From assembly GCA_036402175.1 (NCBI GenBank), contig DASWTK010000117.1, forward strand, positions 1-15,366: 15,366 nt of DNA, in the 5' to 3' direction. Source of the DNA: DASPKM01 sp036402175 (GTDB lineage: Bacteria > Bacteroidota > Bacteroidia > Chitinophagales > Chitinophagaceae). The notes beneath the pieces were generated by a model. That model ran no database searches. It was not told the origin of the DNA and saw nothing but the letters and a program-made list of their open reading frames with translations. Below are positions 1 through 6,955 of this stretch, piece by piece. Each line of letters starts with the position of its first letter. Positions within the stretch are counted from its first letter, which is position 1. A program made the translations under genes and the position numbers.

Positions 1-141
1 AACCTGGTTACGATCACTGATTACAAGGGATACGATCCTGAGATCAATACAACCTATACCGGTAATCTGAACCTGGGGCATGATTTCTATACGCCTCCCC
101 AGGCAAAAACAATCAGTATCGGTTTTAACGTTGGATTCTAA
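1..141 (+). CDS. SusC-like TonB-dependent receptor, C-terminal end (partial)
   Basis: Reading frame 1 is open from the first base to a TAA at 139-141 and encodes the last 46 residues of a protein whose start lies left of the window. The residues include DYKGYDPEI, YTPPQAKTISIG and a terminal NVGF. This is the usual ending of SusC/RagA outer-membrane receptors: the last beta strand finishes in an aromatic residue, and a YTPPQA-like turn precedes it. The family imports oligosaccharides or peptides across the outer membrane using TonB energy. The immediate downstream partner is a SusD-like lipoprotein, the normal arrangement for these pairs. Only the tail is visible, so the substrate cannot be judged. 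Confidence 0.88.
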   Translation, partial: NLVTITDYKGYDPEINTTYTGNLNLGHDFYTPPQAKTISIGFNVGF

Positions 142-170
142 ATTACCTGTAATTGAAAAAATTTAATCTG

Positions 171-1544
171 ATGAAACTTAAAAATATAATTCAACTGGTT
201 GTGTTGGGATCATTGATCATCGCTCCCGGTTGTACAAAAAAACTTGAACTCGAACCAAAGCAAAGCATTGATGCAAGCACTGCATTGACCACCGCCGTAG
301 ATGTGGAGGCAGCTCTGATTGGTGCTTATTCCATTCTTGCCGGCGGTGCATTGTATGGAACAAACCTGCTGATGCTTGCCGACCTGCAGGCCGCAGAAAA
401 TTATGCGTCATGGAGAGGAACATTCCAGGGTCAGCGCCAGGTGTCACTCAAAAACATGACCAGGGATAATTCAGAAGCTAACCGCACATGGACAGCTGCA
501 TACAGGGCGATCAATATGGCAAACATCGTTCTCAATGCTACAAGCGTGGTCAAGGATGCCGATCTTAAAAATCAACTGGAAGGAGAAGCGCTTTTTATCC
601 GCGGTATTATGCATTTTGAACTGGTACGCTATTTTGCAAAACCCTGGGGCGCCACAGCAGCGAATGACCATATAGGTGTTGTTATAAAGGTAAAACCTAC
701 TTTTAACGAAGAGCCTGTGGATGCGCGTAGCAGCGTGAAGGCTGTGTACGATCAGGTGATAGCCGATCTTACAGCTGCAGTAGGGAAGTTGCCGGATAGC
801 CGCGATGGTATCCGTGCCGACAAGTATGTGGCACTGGCTTTCCTCGCCCGCGTATACCTTCAGCAGAGTGATTATGCAAAAGCATTACAGGCTGCAAATG
901 AAGTGATCGAAAGCGGTGAGTATTCAATGAACTCTGATATCATGGAAGCTTTCACCAGCGACCTTTCAGATGAATCGATCTGGGAAATTGAACAGGATGT
1001 GCAGAATAACGCTGGAACTTCCAACGACGGCATGGCTACATTCTACGCAAGTATTCCGGGTATCGGTCGGGCCGATGTAAGGATTGAAGCGTCTTTTGTA
1101 AATTCTTACCCCGCCGGTGATTTCAGGAAAGCTGAATGGTATTATATAGGTACAGGCGCAAGGCCTGGTAACTGGTACTCTGCAAAATGGACCTCTTTCA
1201 GCCAGAATTTGCCAATCATTCGACTGGCCGAAATGTACCTGATCAGGGCTGAATGTAATCTGCGCCTTGGTTCCAATGTTGGCGATACTCCTGCAAATGA
1301 TCTTGCACAGGTTAGAAATCCTGCAAGAGTTGGTTTGCCGATCATTGCCGCGCCAACGCTCGCCGATGTCTTACAGGAAAGGATATACGAACTTGCTTTC
1401 GAAGGCGTTCGCATTCACGATATCAAACGTTTGAAGCAAAGCACGGGTACTTTTGCATGGAACGCCGATCTGCTGGTGTTCCCGATCCCGGCACGTGAAG
1501 TGGATGCGTCAAGCGGCGTAATAACGCAGAACCCAGGATATTAA
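171..1544 (+). CDS. RagB/SusD family outer-membrane nutrient uptake lipoprotein
   Basis: This is the surface lipoprotein that caps a SusC-type TonB-dependent receptor and delivers ligand to it. From ATG 171 the protein has 457 residues. A hydrophobic signal segment ends in LIIAPGC, with the cysteine as likely lipidation site, followed by a lysine- and acid-rich linker. The family hallmarks are present in order: a TAYRAINMANIVL helix, EALFIRGIMHFELVRYF, a TPR-like VALAFLARVYLQQ, IIRLAEMYLIRAEC, and a C-terminal ERIYELAFEGVRIHDIKR ending in QNPGY. Length is at the short end for SusD proteins but nothing is missing. A TTG at 153 in the same frame would add six residues; ATG 171 gives a more normal signal peptide. 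The gene starts 29 bases after the receptor stop, so the two are almost certainly cotranscribed. Ligand unknown. Confidence 0.93.
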   Translation: MKLKNIIQLVVLGSLIIAPGCTKKLELEPKQSIDASTALTTAVDVEAALIGAYSILAGGALYGTNLLMLADLQAAENYASWRGTFQGQRQVSLKNMTRDNSEANRTWTAAYRAINMANIVLNATSVVKDADLKNQLEGEALFIRGIMHFELVRYFAKPWGATAANDHIGVVIKVKPTFNEEPVDARSSVKAVYDQVIADLTAAVGKLPDSRDGIRADKYVALAFLARVYLQQSDYAKALQAANEVIESGEYSMNSDIMEAFTSDLSDESIWEIEQDVQNNAGTSNDGMATFYASIPGIGRADVRIEASFVNSYPAGDFRKAEWYYIGTGARPGNWYSAKWTSFSQNLPIIRLAEMYLIRAECNLRLGSNVGDTPANDLAQVRNPARVGLPIIAAPTLADVLQERIYELAFEGVRIHDIKRLKQSTGTFAWNADLLVFPIPAREVDASSGVITQNPGY

Positions 1545-1564
1545 ATTTCTGACATAACTCTTAT

Positions 1565-1602
1565 AAAGAAAAAGCCCGGATTTATATTCGGGCTTTTTCT
1601 TT
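1565..1602. terminator. bidirectional intrinsic terminator between susD-like gene and rng
   Basis: A perfect 14-bp stem (1565-1578 pairing with 1589-1602) encloses a 10-base loop. The stem core is GCCCG/CGGGC, flanked by an A-rich left side and a T-rich right side, so it reads as a hairpin plus U-tract in both directions. It lies 20 bases after the susD-like stop and 40 bases beyond the rng stop, exactly between two converging genes. It probably ends both transcripts. Confidence 0.88.
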
Positions 1603-1642
1603 AATGATTTTTTATGAGCGTTTGGTATTTGCTTCCGCCATT

Positions 1643-3196
1643 CTACAACTTGATCTCTTCTTCATGCTGATCGTAAAAATGAAATTCAGTAAGATGATAG
1701 TTGGTGTTCTCTTTTAATTTAATTCGTTGTTTGAATTTCCATCTCCACTTCCAAATCCTCGAAGAGAACATTCCGCCCCTTGTGAGATATGCGAACATGA
1801 TCGGATTCACAACCAGCGTAAGATCTCTGTGCTGGTGTGTGATCAGGTAACTTAAATTCTTTTCGATCTCGTCTTCCAGTATTAGAGTTGAAGCGATCTT
1901 TCCTGTTCCGTTACAGCTAGGACAAACTTCCTGTGTGTTGATGGTTACTTCGGGCTTCATCCGCTGACGCGTGATCTGCATGAGGCCAAACTTCGAGATG
2001 GGAAGCACGGCATGTTTTGCGCGGTCGGGCTTCATGAACTCGTCCATCGCATCTACCAGCTTTCGCTTGTTCTCGGGGAACTTCATGTCAATGAAGTCCA
2101 CAACGATGATGCCGCCAAGGTCTCTCAACCTTAATTGCCTCGCGATCTCGTCTGCGGCTTCCAGGTTTGTTTCAAGCGCGTTCTGCTCCTGGTTGTTGCT
2201 TACGCTTTTATAACCGCTGTTCACGTCAATTACGTGCAGCGCTTCGGTATGCTCAACAATGAGGTAGGCGCCGCTTGGGAGGTTTACGGTTTTTCCGAAA
2301 GCGGCTTTAACCTGCTTGGTAACGCCAAACTGGTCAAATACGGGTGAGCCATTATTGTAATATGATACTATGTCCACTTTTTCGGGTGCAATCCGCTGAA
2401 TATAATTGCGGGTGTCGTTATAAATATTCCGGTCGTTGATCACGATCTTGTTGAAGTCTTCGTTCAAGAGGTCGCGCAGCATGCTTGTGGTCTTCGTTTG
2501 CTCGCTCAATATTTTTGCGGGAGCAACAGATCCTCTCAGATTGAACTGGATGGTCTTCCACGTTTCAACCAGCATGCTCAGGTCTTCATGCAGTTCTGCT
2601 GTATTTTTTCCTTCAGCTGCAGTGCGCACAATTACACCAAAATTTTTTGGCTTAATGGCCTCCACTATTTTCTGAAGGCGCTTGCGTTCGTCCGATGAAT
2701 GGATTTTTCTTGAAACAGCAACGATGTCGTTGAATGGCGTGATCACAATGAAGCGGCCGGGAAGTGAGATCTCGCAACTGAGCCTTGGTCCTTTAGCGGC
2801 GATAGGCTCTTTGAGGATCTGCACAAGGATATTAGGCTTGCCACTCAGCACTTCGTTGATCTTGCCCGTTTTTACAATTTCAGGTTCAACCTGGAACGTT
2901 CCAAAATCAAAAATGCTGTCTTTGGGATCGTTAATAGATAACTGTGTGAATTTGAGAAGTGAGCGGGCGTAAGGACTGAGATCGGTATAATGCAGGAATG
3001 CATCTTTTTCAAAACCTACATCAACAAAGGCTGCGTTGAGACCCGGGATAAGTTTTTTTACCTTACCCAAATAGAGGTCACCAACCGCAAAACTGTTGTC
3101 GGCTTTTTCGTGGTGGAGTTCCACCAGCTTTTTATCCTCCAGTAAGGCGATTTCAACACCCTGAGAGGCTGCATTTATGATCAGTTCCTTATTCAA
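1643..3196 (-). CDS. rng: Ribonuclease G/E family endoribonuclease
   Basis: Single-strand-specific endoribonuclease of the RNase E/G family, acting in rRNA maturation and mRNA decay in the cytoplasm. It has 517 residues. An S1-type RNA-binding fold starts near residue 37 (LYLGKVKKLIPGLNAAFVDVG). The catalytic Mg-binding aspartates are visible as D324 in HVIDVNSGY and D367 in GGIIVVDFIDM. The Zn-link is CPSCNGTG with C425 and C428. Only about 85 residues follow, so it has the compact RNase G layout without the long scaffold tail of proteobacterial RNase E. The start codon is TTG at 3196; the first residues (NKELIINAA) match the normal family N-terminus. It is the last gene of a minus-strand block with the mS38-like gene upstream, and may also have its own promoter at 3204-3235. 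Confidence 0.95.
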   Translation of the reverse strand: MNKELIINAASQGVEIALLEDKKLVELHHEKADNSFAVGDLYLGKVKKLIPGLNAAFVDVGFEKDAFLHYTDLSPYARSLLKFTQLSINDPKDSIFDFGTFQVEPEIVKTGKINEVLSGKPNILVQILKEPIAAKGPRLSCEISLPGRFIVITPFNDIVAVSRKIHSSDERKRLQKIVEAIKPKNFGVIVRTAAEGKNTAELHEDLSMLVETWKTIQFNLRGSVAPAKILSEQTKTTSMLRDLLNEDFNKIVINDRNIYNDTRNYIQRIAPEKVDIVSYYNNGSPVFDQFGVTKQVKAAFGKTVNLPSGAYLIVEHTEALHVIDVNSGYKSVSNNQEQNALETNLEAADEIARQLRLRDLGGIIVVDFIDMKFPENKRKLVDAMDEFMKPDRAKHAVLPISKFGLMQITRQRMKPEVTINTQEVCPSCNGTGKIASTLILEDEIEKNLSYLITHQHRDLTLVVNPIMFAYLTRGGMFSSRIWKWRWKFKQRIKLKENTNYHLTEFHFYDQHEEEIKL

Positions 3197-3203
3197 GCGT
3201 ATA

Positions 3204-3235
3204 CAACTTTAACCAACACTACATCATCACGACAA
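3204..3235 (-). promoter_or_regulatory. candidate Bacteroidota-type promoter for rng
   Basis: On the minus strand a TTG (3235-3233) is followed after 21 bases by TAAAGTTG (3211-3204), one mismatch from the Bacteroidota -7 box TAnnTTTG. The box ends only seven bases before the TTG start codon of rng, so the transcript would start at or just before that codon. Spacing and sequence fit, but the match is short and not tested. Confidence 0.35.
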
Positions 3236-3331
3236 GGAAAATTGCTGAAGGGGATTTAGTTGCCAGGTATCTGTTTTGTACAAGCAATATTCAGATAAAA
3301 TGGCATCTAAAGAGTTCAGCTCAGGTGAGCA

Positions 3332-3351
3332 GGTCCCGCATATGCGGGACC
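3332..3351. repeat. perfect 20-bp palindrome between mS38-like gene and rng
   Basis: GGTCCCGCATATGCGGGACC is a perfect inverted repeat of 10 + 10 bases. As RNA it folds into an 8-bp GC-rich stem with an AUAU loop. It begins 14 bases beyond the stop codon of the 31-residue basic protein gene in the direction of its transcription. There is no U-tract after it on the minus strand, so it is not a classical terminator. It could protect or process the 3' end of the small mRNA, attenuate readthrough into rng, or be a dimeric protein-binding site. A second, weaker inverted repeat (GCTCA GG TGAGC, 3319-3330) abuts it. Confidence 0.6.
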
Positions 3352-3365
3352 ATCGGTAAGAAGGT

Positions 3366-3461
3366 TTATTTATTTCTCTTCTTATGACGGTTCTTTCTCA
3401 GCCGTTTCTTACGCTTGTGCGTCGCTATTTTATGACGCTTCCTTTTTTTACCACAAGGCAT
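3366..3461 (-). CDS. mS38/AURKAIP1 (COX24_C)-like small basic protein, probable ribosomal protein
   Basis: A 31-residue open frame on the minus strand from ATG 3461 to TAA 3366. Eighteen of its residues are Lys or Arg and three are His. It opens with MPCGKKRKRHKIATHKRKKR, a pattern conserved across Bacteroidota and usually annotated as an AURKAIP1/COX24 domain protein. The related mitochondrial protein mS38 and actinobacterial bS22 bind the small ribosomal subunit near the decoding region. A ribosomal role here is inferred from that family, the extreme basic composition and the neighbourhood. It lies between a TPR protein gene (49 bases upstream) and rng (169 bases downstream) on the same strand. 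The frame is short enough for automatic gene callers to miss it. Confidence 0.85.
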   Translation of the reverse strand: MPCGKKRKRHKIATHKRKKRLRKNRHKKRNK

Positions 3462-3510
3462 ATTAATACCACGATTTTTTTGTGAACAATTCGGTTTAAA
3501 TATCTTTCTC

Positions 3511-4353
3511 TTATTTCTTCAGTTCTTGTATCCGTTTTTCAATCTCACTGACTATGTCCGGATTTTCTATCAGTGCCTTGCTTTTTTCATACCATTCAAT
3601 TGCCGATGTTTTATCTCCCTTCCGTTCATAAACTTCTGCCAGGTTTAGCCTTGCTTCGAGGTTACGCGGCTGATGCTCAAGCACATTTCTGAAACGTTCT
3701 ATCGCCTTGTCAAATTGCCCCGTCATTGCGCCACCAATTCCCAGCATCATCTGGGCATAAACATTATGCGGATCTCTCTCCGCAACCTCACGGATCATCA
3801 TGATTCCCTCCATTGGGTTGCCGCCATGTCCGCTTCCGTATATATAACAACTTCCGAGACTAACTTTCAAAGAATCGTTTGATGGATTCAGCTTTAAAGC
3901 CTGTTCCAGCAACCCCTTCGCCTGTTCTGCCATCCAGTCTTTCAGCTCAGGGTCAGCCTGTACCCGGATGTTATCAAGGTACAAATGGGCTGCAAATGTG
4001 AGATTTTTTTCCAAATTTTCCAATTTGGCAGCTTCTCCTGTATAATAAGCAGCCGGTAGAAAGGCCTGCACTGAGTCTTTCCAGAAGCCCGCGAGCTGAT
4101 AATAAACCTTAACCTGCTGGTCTTTCACGTCGCCCCTGACCACAGCTGATTCCAGCCGGTTGATATACGACTGTTGCTCAGCATTCAGCCGCTTTTTAGA
4201 AGCCTCAAGAATGTCATTGGTGGAAATGTGCCTGTGAGATGCAGAATCTGTTGTTGCTAATGTTTTTTTAGGCGGGACTGTCTGACCGAAAAAAAATAGG
4301 AGCAATAATGCAATCAGGCCACTGCCTGCCAGGATCCAGTGCTGTTTCTTCAC
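3511..4353 (-). CDS. membrane-anchored tetratricopeptide repeat protein
   Basis: A 280-residue protein with one N-terminal membrane segment (about residues 7-23, ending LLLLFFFG). A Ser/Thr-rich linker and a helical middle follow, then TPR-like repeats at about 142-157 (partial), 163-196, 197-230 and 231-264; the clearest reads NLEARLNLAEVYERKGDKTSAIEWYEKS. The expected topology is a short cytoplasmic end, a single membrane anchor and a large periplasmic TPR domain that binds a protein partner. The partner is unknown. Start is GTG at 4353, preceded 17 bases upstream by a perfect TAnnTTTG box. It sits between the IHF/HU-like gene and the mS38-like gene on the same strand. The family assignment is secure, the specific function is not. 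Confidence 0.85.
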   Translation of the reverse strand: MKKQHWILAGSGLIALLLLFFFGQTVPPKKTLATTDSASHRHISTNDILEASKKRLNAEQQSYINRLESAVVRGDVKDQQVKVYYQLAGFWKDSVQAFLPAAYYTGEAAKLENLEKNLTFAAHLYLDNIRVQADPELKDWMAEQAKGLLEQALKLNPSNDSLKVSLGSCYIYGSGHGGNPMEGIMMIREVAERDPHNVYAQMMLGIGGAMTGQFDKAIERFRNVLEHQPRNLEARLNLAEVYERKGDKTSAIEWYEKSKALIENPDIVSEIEKRIQELKK

Positions 4354-4370
4354 AAATAAAAATTAACCCG

Positions 4371-4378
4371 CAAAATTA
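4371..4378 (-). promoter_or_regulatory. candidate -7 box (TAATTTTG) upstream of the TPR gene
   Basis: TAATTTTG on the minus strand matches the Bacteroidota -7 consensus TAnnTTTG exactly and ends 17 bases before the GTG start at 4353. I found no TTG at the expected 19-21 base spacing upstream, so it may be a weak internal promoter or chance in AT-rich DNA. Confidence 0.3.
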
Positions 4379-4424
4379 CACGGAATACTGTTACAGGACT
4401 GATAATTATAGCCGGTAGCATGAA

Positions 4425-4760
4425 TTAAAGGCCTTCCTCCTTCATTTCATCCTCAGGATTAGGCTGTCCTGCCTTGACTGTCTGCAGCTTTTTTACTTCG
4501 GCAACAAACTCTTTAGCAGGTTTAAAGGCAGGGATATAATGCTCAGGAATGTGAACGGCTACGTTCTTCTTAATATTACGGCCAATCTTTGCAGCGCGCT
4601 TCTTGGTTATAAAGCTGCCAAAGCCCCTTATATAAATGTTTTCGCCCTGGGAGAGCGTCTCCTTTACTTCCTTGAACATTGTTTCCAAGGTAACAAGTAC
4701 ATCTACTTTGGGAATACCGGTTTTGTCGGCAATCAAATTAACGAGATCAGCCTTTCTCAT
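4425..4760 (-). CDS. HU/IHF-family DNA-binding protein
   Basis: Small nucleoid protein of 111 residues that bends DNA as a dimer. The N-terminal helices begin MRKADLVNLIADKTGIPK. The saddle strand has the family signature IRGFGSF (44-50). The DNA-binding arm includes GRNIKKN (60-66) and the intercalating proline in HIPEHYIPAFKP (P72), followed by AKEF. The arm resembles IHF-beta-like Bacteroidota proteins more than canonical HU. About 20 extra, largely acidic C-terminal residues (PEDEMKEEGL at the end) follow the fold. It is the first gene of the minus-strand block and is divergent from mutY. Whether it acts as HU or IHF cannot be told from sequence. Confidence 0.94.
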   Translation of the reverse strand: MRKADLVNLIADKTGIPKVDVLVTLETMFKEVKETLSQGENIYIRGFGSFITKKRAAKIGRNIKKNVAVHIPEHYIPAFKPAKEFVAEVKKLQTVKAGQPNPEDEMKEEGL

Positions 4761-4839
4761 GGTTGGTTTTTTTTATGAAGGCATAAATTTTTCTCAATTT
4801 AAGACAACTAAGCTAAATCCTTCGCAGTGAATTTTTTAG

Positions 4840-4870
4840 GTAAAATAAGGCATTTGTTTCATTTTGACAA
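4840..4870 (-). promoter_or_regulatory. candidate promoter for the HU/IHF-TPR-mS38-rng block
   Basis: On the minus strand, TTG (4870-4868) and TATTTTAC (4847-4840) are separated by 20 bases, close to the Bacteroidota pattern TTG-N19-21-TAnnTTTG. The last two bases of the box do not match. Transcription from here would give a leader of roughly 70 bases before the ATG at 4760. It is the best candidate in the 205-bp gap between the divergent HU/IHF-like gene and mutY. I see no equally good candidate for mutY on the other strand. Confidence 0.35.
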
Positions 4871-4965
4871 GTTTGAATGAAATATCCCGACTTTCCAGCC
4901 GCTTTTTTTTGCCGGAAGGGTTCAAATAATTATCATTCCGCATTCGTTTACTAGATTACGTGCCA

Positions 4966-6024
4966 ATGAATGCTGAGTTTACCAAGAAGCTGCTCGAATG
5001 GAACCTTAACCGCAACAGGCGTTCGATGCCCTGGAAGGGTGAGACCGATCCGTACAGGATATGGCTTAGCGAGATCATTCTTCAGCAAACAAGAGTAGAA
5101 CAGGGCAGGGCATACTACGAACGCTTCATCCTCCGCTATCCGACAGTTCGGGATCTTGCCAATGCACCACTTGACCAGGTTTATAAGCTCTGGGAAGGAC
5201 TGGGATATTATACCCGATGCAAGAACCTTCATGAAACGGCCAGGATCATCACAAACACTTATAACGGCCGCTTTCCTTCAACTTATAATGAAATTCTGCA
5301 GCTTAAAGGCATTGGTCCGTATACCGCATCAGCAATTGCTTCCTTTGCATTTAAACTTCCGTACGCGGTAGTTGATGGAAACGTTCAGCGGGTCTTATCC
5401 CGTTACTTTGGAATCAACACACCCATTGACAGCAGCGACGGTAAGAAATTGTATTCCGAACTTGCGCAGGCCTTGCTGGATACATCAGATCCTGGCAATT
5501 ACAACCAGGCCATCATGGACTTTGGCGCAACCATTTGCAAACCACAGAATCCACTTTGCGACGAATGTGTTCAGAAAAGCGATTGCCAGGCTTTCGCGCA
5601 CGGTTGGGTGAATGAACTGCCGGTTAAAGAAAAAATGCTCGTGAAGAAAACAAGGTGGTTCAATTATTTTGTACTTGAGCTGGATGAATCTGTTTATATA
5701 CGGCAGCGAAACGGAAAGGACATCTGGACAAATCTATATGAATTCATTTTACACGAATCGGACAATTCGTTAGTTACTAACACTGTCAACCTCGACAGGC
5801 AGTTGCAGGATTGTGTTGGTCATTCGGGATTCGCCATCAGTGATATCTCAAAACCATACAAACAGCAACTCACCCATCAAACGATACTGGGGCAATTTAT
5901 AAAGGTTGAACTCCAAAAACCTCTTAGCCATCCATCAACCATCCTGGTTCCAAAGAAGCGTTTGCCCGAATACGCATTTCCGAAGATGGTGAACCTGTAT
6001 TTGAGCGATAGGGAAGAGAATTAG
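4966..6024 (+). CDS. mutY: Adenine DNA glycosylase MutY
   Basis: Base-excision repair enzyme that removes adenine mispaired with 8-oxoguanine. From ATG 4966 it has 352 residues. The HhH-GPD core shows SEIILQQTRV with catalytic E36, the helix-hairpin-helix LKGIGPYTASAI, and VVDGNVQRV with catalytic D137. The four iron-sulfur cysteines have the C-x6-C-x2-C-x5-C spacing (C191, C198, C201, C207). A NUDIX-like 8-oxoG recognition domain follows (about 225-345; RWFNYFVLEL, QQLTHQTI). A GTG at 4960 in the same frame would add two residues; ATG is preferred. The stop TAG lies within the first four bases of the repeat element at 6021-6312, so insertion or growth of that element may have set the present C-terminus. 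MutY rather than MutT or endonuclease III is clear from the Nudix-like domain and length. Confidence 0.96.
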   Translation: MNAEFTKKLLEWNLNRNRRSMPWKGETDPYRIWLSEIILQQTRVEQGRAYYERFILRYPTVRDLANAPLDQVYKLWEGLGYYTRCKNLHETARIITNTYNGRFPSTYNEILQLKGIGPYTASAIASFAFKLPYAVVDGNVQRVLSRYFGINTPIDSSDGKKLYSELAQALLDTSDPGNYNQAIMDFGATICKPQNPLCDECVQKSDCQAFAHGWVNELPVKEKMLVKKTRWFNYFVLELDESVYIRQRNGKDIWTNLYEFILHESDNSLVTNTVNLDRQLQDCVGHSGFAISDISKPYKQQLTHQTILGQFIKVELQKPLSHPSTILVPKKRLPEYAFPKMVNLYLSDREEN

Positions 6025-6036
6025 CCGATTTTGCCG

Positions 6037-6076
6037 ATTAGCCAATAAGCAAATTGGAATTAGCCAATAAGCAAAT
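6037..6076. repeat. tandem direct repeat in left arm (22-base period)
   Basis: ATTAGCCAATAAGCAAAT occurs at 6037-6054 and again at 6059-6076, two exact 18-base copies separated by four bases. Its reverse complement appears at 6246-6263 exactly and at 6207-6224 with three changes. Confidence 0.9.
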
Positions 6077-6257
6077 GAAAATAGCCAAAATGGTGAAATG
6101 GGTATTATTGTGTTAGTGCAGATGTACTCATTAAACTTTCAATTGCAGAAGTTGCCACGCATTACAAATTCCTCATAGCATAAACTGCAAATTCGCGAAC
6201 TGCTTAATTTGCTTATTAGCACATTGGCAAAATTTGCTAATTCCAATTTGCTTATTG

Positions 6258-6312
6258 GCTAATCGGCAAAATTGGCTAATTATTATTCGCTAATCGGCAA
6301 AATTGGCTAATT
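6258..6312. repeat. tandem direct repeat in right arm (31-base period)
   Basis: An exact 24-base word starting GCTAATCGGCAAAATTGGCT lies at 6258-6281 and 6289-6312. The AT-rich 7-base spacer between them suggests a local duplication of the outer end of the right arm. Confidence 0.9.
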
Positions 6313-6374
6313 CCCTCCCCCTCTCTCTTTGCTTTAATTGTGGTAAAAGATGATTTTTTTTGTTTGAAAAAAAT

Positions 6375-6382
6375 TAACTTTA
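6375..6382 (+). promoter_or_regulatory. candidate -7 box upstream of ssb
   Basis: TAACTTTA fits TAnnTTTG at seven of eight positions and lies 45 bases before the ssb ATG, outside the repeat element. The upstream region is T-rich but has no TTG at 19-21 bases. Weak evidence; it is the best box seen in 6313-6427. Confidence 0.22.
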
Positions 6383-6427
6383 AGAAGAAATCATTTGAAC
6401 GGGCATTGTAAATTTTAAACTAAGTGT

Positions 6428-6865
6428 ATGCGAGGAGTAAACAGGGTCATGCTAATTGGTAATTTGGGCCGCGATCCGGATGTACAGTACCTCGAAGGAA
6501 ACATAGCCGTTGCGAAATTTCCTTTAGCAACAACAGAAACTTTCAAAGACAGGGCAGGCAAATTAATTTCCCAAACCGAATGGCATACCGTGGTGTTGTG
6601 GAGAGGATTGGCAGAGCTCGCTCAAAAGTATCTTCATAAAGGAAGCCTGGTGTATATAGAAGGGCGCCTGCGCACCCGAAGCTGGGAAGATAAGGAGGGC
6701 AATAAAAAGTTTGCAACAGAGATTGTTGGCGACAACCTGATCATGCTTGACAAAAGAGCCGACGGAATGGGAGGACATGGTCCGGCTCAGGGAGCAAATC
6801 ACGACATTGAAGGATCCGATGCTCCACCCCCGATCAGTGAATCATCGCAGGACTTACCGTTTTAG
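6428..6865 (+). CDS. ssb: Single-stranded DNA-binding protein
   Basis: Binds and protects single-stranded DNA during replication, repair and recombination, and recruits partner enzymes. It has 145 residues. The OB fold begins MRGVNRVMLIGNLGRDPD and continues with VAKFPLATTE, EWHTVVLWRGLAELAQKYLHKGSLVYIEGRLRTRSW and a final strand ending in DNLIMLD (about residue 109). A short Gly-rich linker follows, ending in the conserved partner-binding tip DLPF. Length and tip are normal for bacterial SSB; no residues are missing. It lies between mutY and gldE on the same strand. The repeat element upstream and the hairpin downstream suggest it can be transcribed as its own unit. Confidence 0.97.
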   Translation: MRGVNRVMLIGNLGRDPDVQYLEGNIAVAKFPLATTETFKDRAGKLISQTEWHTVVLWRGLAELAQKYLHKGSLVYIEGRLRTRSWEDKEGNKKFATEIVGDNLIMLDKRADGMGGHGPAQGANHDIEGSDAPPPISESSQDLPF

Positions 6866-6895
6866 ATTACAAACACTATTTTTGTAATACGTTTC

Positions 6896-6921
6896 AAGGG
6901 CAGGCCTTATGACCTGCCTTT
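6896..6921 (+). terminator. putative terminator hairpin after ssb
   Basis: GGCAGG (6899-6904) pairs with CCTGCC (6913-6918) across an 8-base loop. The stem extends outward by one G-U and two A-T pairs, and TTTCT follows. The T-tract is short, so termination may be partial, leaving some readthrough into gldE. Just before it, an 8-bp AT-rich stem (6866-6873 with 6881-6888) forms a second, weaker hairpin directly after the ssb stop. Confidence 0.5.
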
Positions 6922-6955
6922 CTGATTCGCGCTTTGTTCACGAAAAACCACCAAC

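Larger units (their letters stand above)
6021..6312. repeat. complex inverted/tandem intergenic repeat element between mutY and ssb
   Basis: The left arm 6021-6068 and the right arm 6232-6279 are inverted copies of 48 bases with 46 matches, able to form a long hairpin. Each arm carries tandem copies of smaller modules built from words such as ATTAGCCAATAAGCAAAT and GGCTAATCGGCAAAAT. A diverged inner copy lies at 6207-6224. The central stretch, about 6091-6206, has no repeat structure and no coding frame I trust. The element fills most of the 403-bp gap before ssb, begins inside the mutY stop codon, and encodes no transposase. It resembles a REP/BIME or MITE-like intergenic repeat, but its family cannot be named from one copy. 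Confidence 0.85.

Noticed and set aside
2682..2972. Open frames on the plus strand opposite rng
   Set aside because: They lie fully inside rng, have no recognisable domain and no promoter; they are shadows of the coding strand.
4897..4920. Hairpin around the T-run near CCGC...GCCGG upstream of mutY
   Set aside because: The arms pair only imperfectly and it sits in a divergent promoter region, where a terminator has no obvious purpose.
6021..6312. CRISPR array
   Set aside because: The repeats are inverted as well as direct, have different periods (22 and 31 bases), leave spacers of only 4-7 bases, and no cas gene is near.
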